A DNA stretch of 6,662 bases from an uncultured Clostridia bacterium (GTDB lineage: Bacteria > Bacillota > Clostridia > Oscillospirales > CAG-272), in NCBI GenBank assembly GCA_937884385.1, contig CALGCW010000151.1:1-6662 (forward strand). The letters run 5' to 3'. Within the stretch, counting starts at the first letter, position 1. Each line of letters opens with the position of its first letter. The position numbers and the translations under genes were made by a program. Below are positions 5,665 through 6,662 of the stretch, one piece after another. The notes under the pieces are model-generated. The model was not told the origin of the DNA, made no database searches, and was given only the letters and a program-made list of their open reading frames with translations.

Positions 5665-6186
5665 ATGATAATTCTCGGTATCGACCCCGGTGTTGCCATC
5701 GTGGGCTTTGGTGTAATTGAATACAACGGTTCGAAATTCAAGACCCTTGATTACGGTGTTATCAGAACTCCTGCGCACACCGATACGGAAAAAAGGCTTG
5801 CTACCATATATAGCGAGCTTAAAGACATAATCGAAAAGTACAGACCCGAGGCGATGGCTGTTGAGGAGCTTTTCTGGAACACCAACCAAAAGACCGGTAT
5901 CGCCGTTGCGGAGGCAAGGGGAGTTATCCTGCTTTGCGCGGAGCTTCTCGGTGTTGAGATATTCGAATACACACCCCTTCAGGTAAAGCAGAGCGTGGTC
6001 GGATACGGAAGAGCCGAAAAAAAGCAGGTCATCACTATGGTACAGATGTTTTTGAACATCAAGGAAAAGATAAGTCCCGACGATGCTGCGGACGCGCTTG
6101 CTATCGCCATATGCCACGCGCACGCGGGCAACTCGAGGATATCCAAATACTACAACAAGAAGCAAACTTACGGAAAGGTATATTGA
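5665..6186 (+). CDS. ruvC: RuvC, Holliday-junction resolvase
   Basis: RuvC is the dimeric, Mg-dependent endonuclease that cuts Holliday junctions symmetrically in the RuvABC complex. The protein has 173 residues, the usual length, with the RNase H-like fold. The four catalytic acids can be placed by comparison with E. coli RuvC: D7 in ILGIDPG (3-9), E67 in AVEELFWN (65-72), and D140 and D143 in DDAADALAIAICHAH (139-153). F70 is in the position of the aromatic residue (E. coli F69) needed for junction recognition. Other conserved segments are EARGVILLCAE (83-93) and YTPLQVKQSVVGYGRAEKKQV (102-122). The start at 5665 is set by the GGAGG site. The gene has its own strong promoter, diverges from the operon carrying ruvAB, and is followed after one base by a methyltransferase gene. 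It appears intact. Confidence 0.98.
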   Translation: MIILGIDPGVAIVGFGVIEYNGSKFKTLDYGVIRTPAHTDTEKRLATIYSELKDIIEKYRPEAMAVEELFWNTNQKTGIAVAEARGVILLCAELLGVEIFEYTPLQVKQSVVGYGRAEKKQVITMVQMFLNIKEKISPDDAADALAIAICHAHAGNSRISKYYNKKQTYGKVY

Positions 6187-6187
6187 T

Positions 6188-6662
6188 ATGTGGTGTGCAG
6201 ATAATTGGAAGGATTACCAGCTTCTTGACGCTTCCGACGGAGAGCGTCTTGAAAGATGGGGAAAATACATACTCATTCGTCCCGACCCCCAGATAATCTG
6301 GCAGGGTGAGAGGCGTGCTCCCGAGTGGAAGAGGGCGGACGGCATCTACCGTCGCTCCAATTCCGGCGGCGGCAAATGGATAAAGAAAAACGTGCCCGAG
6401 GAATGGAACATCAGCTACGGTGAGCTTGGCTTCGTGCTTCGCCCGATGGGCTTTAAGCACACGGGACTTTTCCCCGAGCAGGCGGCGAACTGGGATTGGT
6501 TCTCCGAGCTTATAAAAAACGCAGGCAGACCGATAAAGGTGCTTAATCTCTTTGCTTACACGGGCGGTGCGACCGTTGCGGCGGCAAAGGCGGGAGCATC
6601 CGTTTGCCACGTTGACGCGGCAAAGGGAATGGTCGCTCAGGCTAAGGAGAATGCGGCACTCT
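6188..6662 (+). CDS. Class I SAM-dependent methyltransferase, COG1092/RlmI-related (3' end outside window)
   Basis: The first 158 residues of a protein that runs off the window end. It resembles the COG1092 group (PF10672-type), related to the rRNA m5C methyltransferases RlmI and RlmK; full members are usually near 290 residues, so about half is seen. An N-terminal part (1-75) contains YQLLDASDGERLERWGKY and a Trp-rich stretch. Then come LGFVLRPMGFKHTGLFPEQA (80-99) and NWDWF (101-105), both typical of the family. SAM-binding motif I is VLNLFAYTGGATVAAAKAGA (118-137), and D143 in CHVDAAKGMV is the likely acidic residue that binds the ribose of SAM. The catalytic motifs are beyond the end, so the substrate (rRNA is the usual guess) is unproven. 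The ATG follows the ruvC stop by one base. GGAAAGG (6172-6178), inside the ruvC end, can serve as its ribosome binding site, so it is co-transcribed with ruvC. Confidence 0.9.
   Translation, partial: MWCADNWKDYQLLDASDGERLERWGKYILIRPDPQIIWQGERRAPEWKRADGIYRRSNSGGGKWIKKNVPEEWNISYGELGFVLRPMGFKHTGLFPEQAANWDWFSELIKNAGRPIKVLNLFAYTGGATVAAAKAGASVCHVDAAKGMVAQAKENAAL

Noticed and set aside
5557..6165. 202-codon minus-strand ORF antisense to ruvC
   Set aside because: It covers the divergent promoter region and most of ruvC. ruvC has every catalytic residue and its own promoter and ribosome binding site, so the antisense frame is a shadow.
6101..6610. 169-codon minus-strand ORF antisense to the methyltransferase
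   Set aside because: The plus strand gives clear methyltransferase motifs in this interval; the antisense product matches nothing I recognise.

Overview
This window reads as chromosomal DNA from a low-to-moderate GC bacterium of the Bacillota, most likely a gut-type clostridial lineage (Oscillospirales or a relative). That placement is an inference. It rests on a DUF951 protein, a YfhO-family membrane protein, strong AGGAGG-type ribosome binding sites, TTGACT/TATAAT-type promoters, and an intergenic element resembling short repeats I remember from gut Clostridia. No rRNA, tRNA, transposase or CRISPR array was seen.

Layout. Positions 1-240 are non-coding and hold inverted repeats that look like a degraded dispersed repeat. 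A factor-independent terminator (241-272) closes a five-gene operon on the minus strand. Reading in the direction of transcription, the operon runs: DUF951 protein (5482-5276), large YfhO-family membrane protein (5253-2356), ruvA (2356-1727), ruvB (1716-637), then a small zinc-ribbon gene (624-388). The zinc-ribbon frame stays open past an in-frame TAA to 277, six bases before the terminator stem. Gaps in the operon are short: 22 nt, a 1-nt stop/start overlap, 10 nt and 12 nt. From a 182-nt AT-rich intergenic region, ruvC (5665-6186) runs the opposite way on the plus strand. One nucleotide after it starts a COG1092-type SAM-dependent methyltransferase that is cut by the window end. Both divergent transcripts have a good sigma-A promoter with a 17-nt spacer and an extended -10.

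Function. The three Ruv proteins form the Holliday-junction resolvasome: RuvA binds the junction, RuvB drives branch migration and RuvC cuts. All three look intact with their catalytic residues. They are unusual only in arrangement, since ruvC is on the opposite strand from ruvAB and ruvA is translationally coupled to a membrane protein that probably acts in cell-envelope glycosylation. I see no convincing undescribed system. The best second looks are the zinc-ribbon gene with an in-frame stop, the yfhO-ruvAB linkage, and the repeat at the left edge.
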